Origin: Proteles cristata cristata
Taxonomy: Eukaryota; Chordata; Mammalia; Carnivora; Hyaenidae
Direction of reading: 5' to 3'
Assembly: GCA_017311185.1 (NCBI GenBank)
Contig: JAESUZ010003880.1
Span: 124,001 to 188,000, forward strand
Length of the DNA: 64,000 bases
Part shown: piece by piece, positions 62,649 to 64,000 of the stretch
How positions within the stretch are numbered: position 1 is the first letter of the stretch
Layout: each line of letters begins with the position of its first letter
Position numbers and translations under genes: made by a program
The notes under the pieces: model-generated
Databases searched by the model: none
What the model was told of the DNA's origin: nothing
What the model saw: the letters and a program-made list of their open reading frames with translations, nothing else

Positions 62649-62701
<53 letters not shown>

Positions 62702-62883
62702 AGAGAGAGAGACAGAGTGTGAGCCGGGAAGGGGCAGAGAGAGATGGAGATACAGAATCTGAAGCAGGCTCCAGGCTCTGAGCTGTTGGCACAGAGCCTG
62801 CCATAGGGCTTGAACTCAAGGACTGTGAGATTATGACCTGAGCTGAAGTCGGACACTTAACTGACTGAGCCACCCAGGCACCC
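62649..62883 (-). mobile_element. SINEC_Fc-type SINE with (CA)n tail, inserted in a Tigger inverted repeat
   Basis: Its tail, read on the + strand, is a (GT)n run at about 62648-62698; the body ends GAGCCACCCAGGCACCCC. Target duplication CTGCAGTTGAC (62638) and CTGCAATTGAC (62884). Confidence 0.92.
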
Positions 62884-63129
62884 CTGCAATTGACCTTTGA
62901 ACAACACGGTGCTCACCCTTGACACAGTTGAAAATCCACATACAACTTTTTACTCCTCAAAGCTTAACTAATAGCCTACTATTGACCTGAAGCCTTACCA
63001 ATAACATAAACAATTGATTAATACTTATTTTGTAGGTTATATGTATTATATATTGTATTCTTACAATAAAGTAAGCTGGAGAAAAAGAAAATGTTATTAG
63101 GAAAATCATAAGGAGAAAATACATTTATA

Positions 63130-63343
63130 AGGGCACCTGGGTAGTTCAGTTGGTTAAACATCTGACTCTTGGTTTTGGCTCAGGTCATGATCTCACTGTT
63201 CATGAGTTTGAGCCCTCACATTGGGCTCTGCACTGGCAGCACAGAACCTCCTTGGGATTCTATCTTCCTCTCTCTCTACCCCTCCACCACTCACTCGCTC
63301 TCCCTCAAAAATAAATAAATAAACATTAAGAAAAAGAAGAAAG
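63130..63343 (+). mobile_element. SINEC-type SINE, + orientation, inside the Tigger-like element
   Basis: GGGCACCTGGGTAGTTCAG head to A-rich tail. Flanks TACATTTATA at 63120 and 63344. Confidence 0.93.
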
Positions 63344-63421
63344 TACATTTATAGTACCATAAAAACTCTGCATGTAAGTGGACCCATACAGTTCAAACCC
63401 ATGCTGTTCAAGGGTCAACTG

Positions 63422-64000
63422 AAGCATGCTTGACCACGATTTGTGTTTTTATAATGCAACTAGCTAATAATTATTAAATGAGAGAGTGATCTCAGCATAG
63501 CATGGAAGTTGTCATCCTTAATTTTTCATACTTGATTTTTCTAGTGAAAAGAGGCTACAGCAGAGATAACAGAATTATGATCTTTATTAGAATGGGAAAA
63601 AGCCTTCAGCTTAGCTGCTGCACAGGCAAGAAATCTTTCAAATCTTAAAAAAAAAAAAAAAAACAAAAACGTAAAAAATGAGCACTGGTACCCAGGATAT
63701 CTCCCCAGAAAGGCACTCTCTCACACTCTAGAAGGTTTCACTTCTTGCTGTGCGCTCCTTAAAGCAACCCTACCAGCAAGGTGCTCTACTTCATCTACAT
63801 TATTTCAGTATCCATAAGTTTGAATTTCTACTCTTAACGTTTTTAAAAAATATCTCCTGAAGCAGTTCTGGCTATAAGTGTCTGCCTGGGTCGTTTACGT
63901 TTCTCCTGAGGTACCAATTATTAGCATGTGTTTTTTTGTACTCTGGTTCCAATGCAGCATAACTTTTAAGTGGTGCACCCTAATCCTGTTTTTCCCATAA
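63422..64000. other. Gene-free right end of the window
   Basis: AT-rich sequence with a poly-A run near 63646-63663. No gene or clear repeat recognised. Confidence 0.5.

Larger units (their letters stand above)
62641..63421. mobile_element. Tigger-like (pogo/mariner) DNA transposon remnant with two SINE insertions
   Basis: Left end CAGTTGAC / CAATTGACCTTTGAACAACA and right end TGTTCAAGGGTCAACTG (63405-63421) are inverted repeats of the familiar CAGTTGACCCTTGAACAACA type. The internal sequence is short, so it is a non-autonomous copy. SINEs occupy 62649-62883 and 63130-63343. Confidence 0.75.

Overview
This window is mammalian nuclear DNA, almost certainly from a feliform carnivore and most likely a cat. 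About fifty copies of a tRNA-Lys-derived SINE of the CAN family are spread through it. They begin with a GGGGCGCCTGGGTGGCTCAG-type head and a GGTTCGAGCCC B box, and end in a CT-rich tract and AAATAAA-type tail, which is the felid SINEC_Fc form rather than the dog SINEC_Cf form. Carnivore-type L1 3' ends and older mammalian repeats (MIR, L2-like, hAT and Tigger-like) fill much of the rest.

Two protein-coding genes are present, arranged tail to tail. USP44 (ubiquitin-specific protease 44) lies on the + strand. All five of its coding exons fall between 1514 and 17137 and splice to a 711-residue protein with an N-terminal ZnF-UBP and an intact catalytic Cys281/His635. METAP2 (methionine aminopeptidase 2, also known as p67 eIF2-associated protein) lies on the - strand. 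All eleven of its coding exons run from the ATG at 49651 down to the stop at 21072 and splice to 478 residues with all five metal ligands and His231 present. This convergent order matches the human chromosome 12 arrangement as I remember it. I re-derived every exon junction by hand: all introns are GT-AG and the phases close.

Layout: 1-1513 is 5' non-coding sequence or intron of USP44; 1514-17137 is USP44, with SINE-rich introns; 17138-21071 is a convergent 3'UTR and intergenic zone with no SINE; 21072-49651 is METAP2, with long introns holding several old L1 fragments; about 49430-49870 is the CpG-rich METAP2 promoter; 50000-64000 is a gene desert upstream of METAP2 built of nested repeats.

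I see no bacterial-type systems, CRISPR arrays, rRNA or functional tRNA genes. Nothing here is a new molecular system. The most useful observations are: a tandem (NAGNAG) acceptor in METAP2 that should give 477 and 478 residue isoforms; a weak first AUG followed by a strong second AUG in USP44; a SINE that seems to have carried about 40 bp of 3' flanking DNA; a young SINE subfamily with long perfect target duplications; and a three-level nested insertion at 57120-60790 whose order can be read from its target-site duplications.
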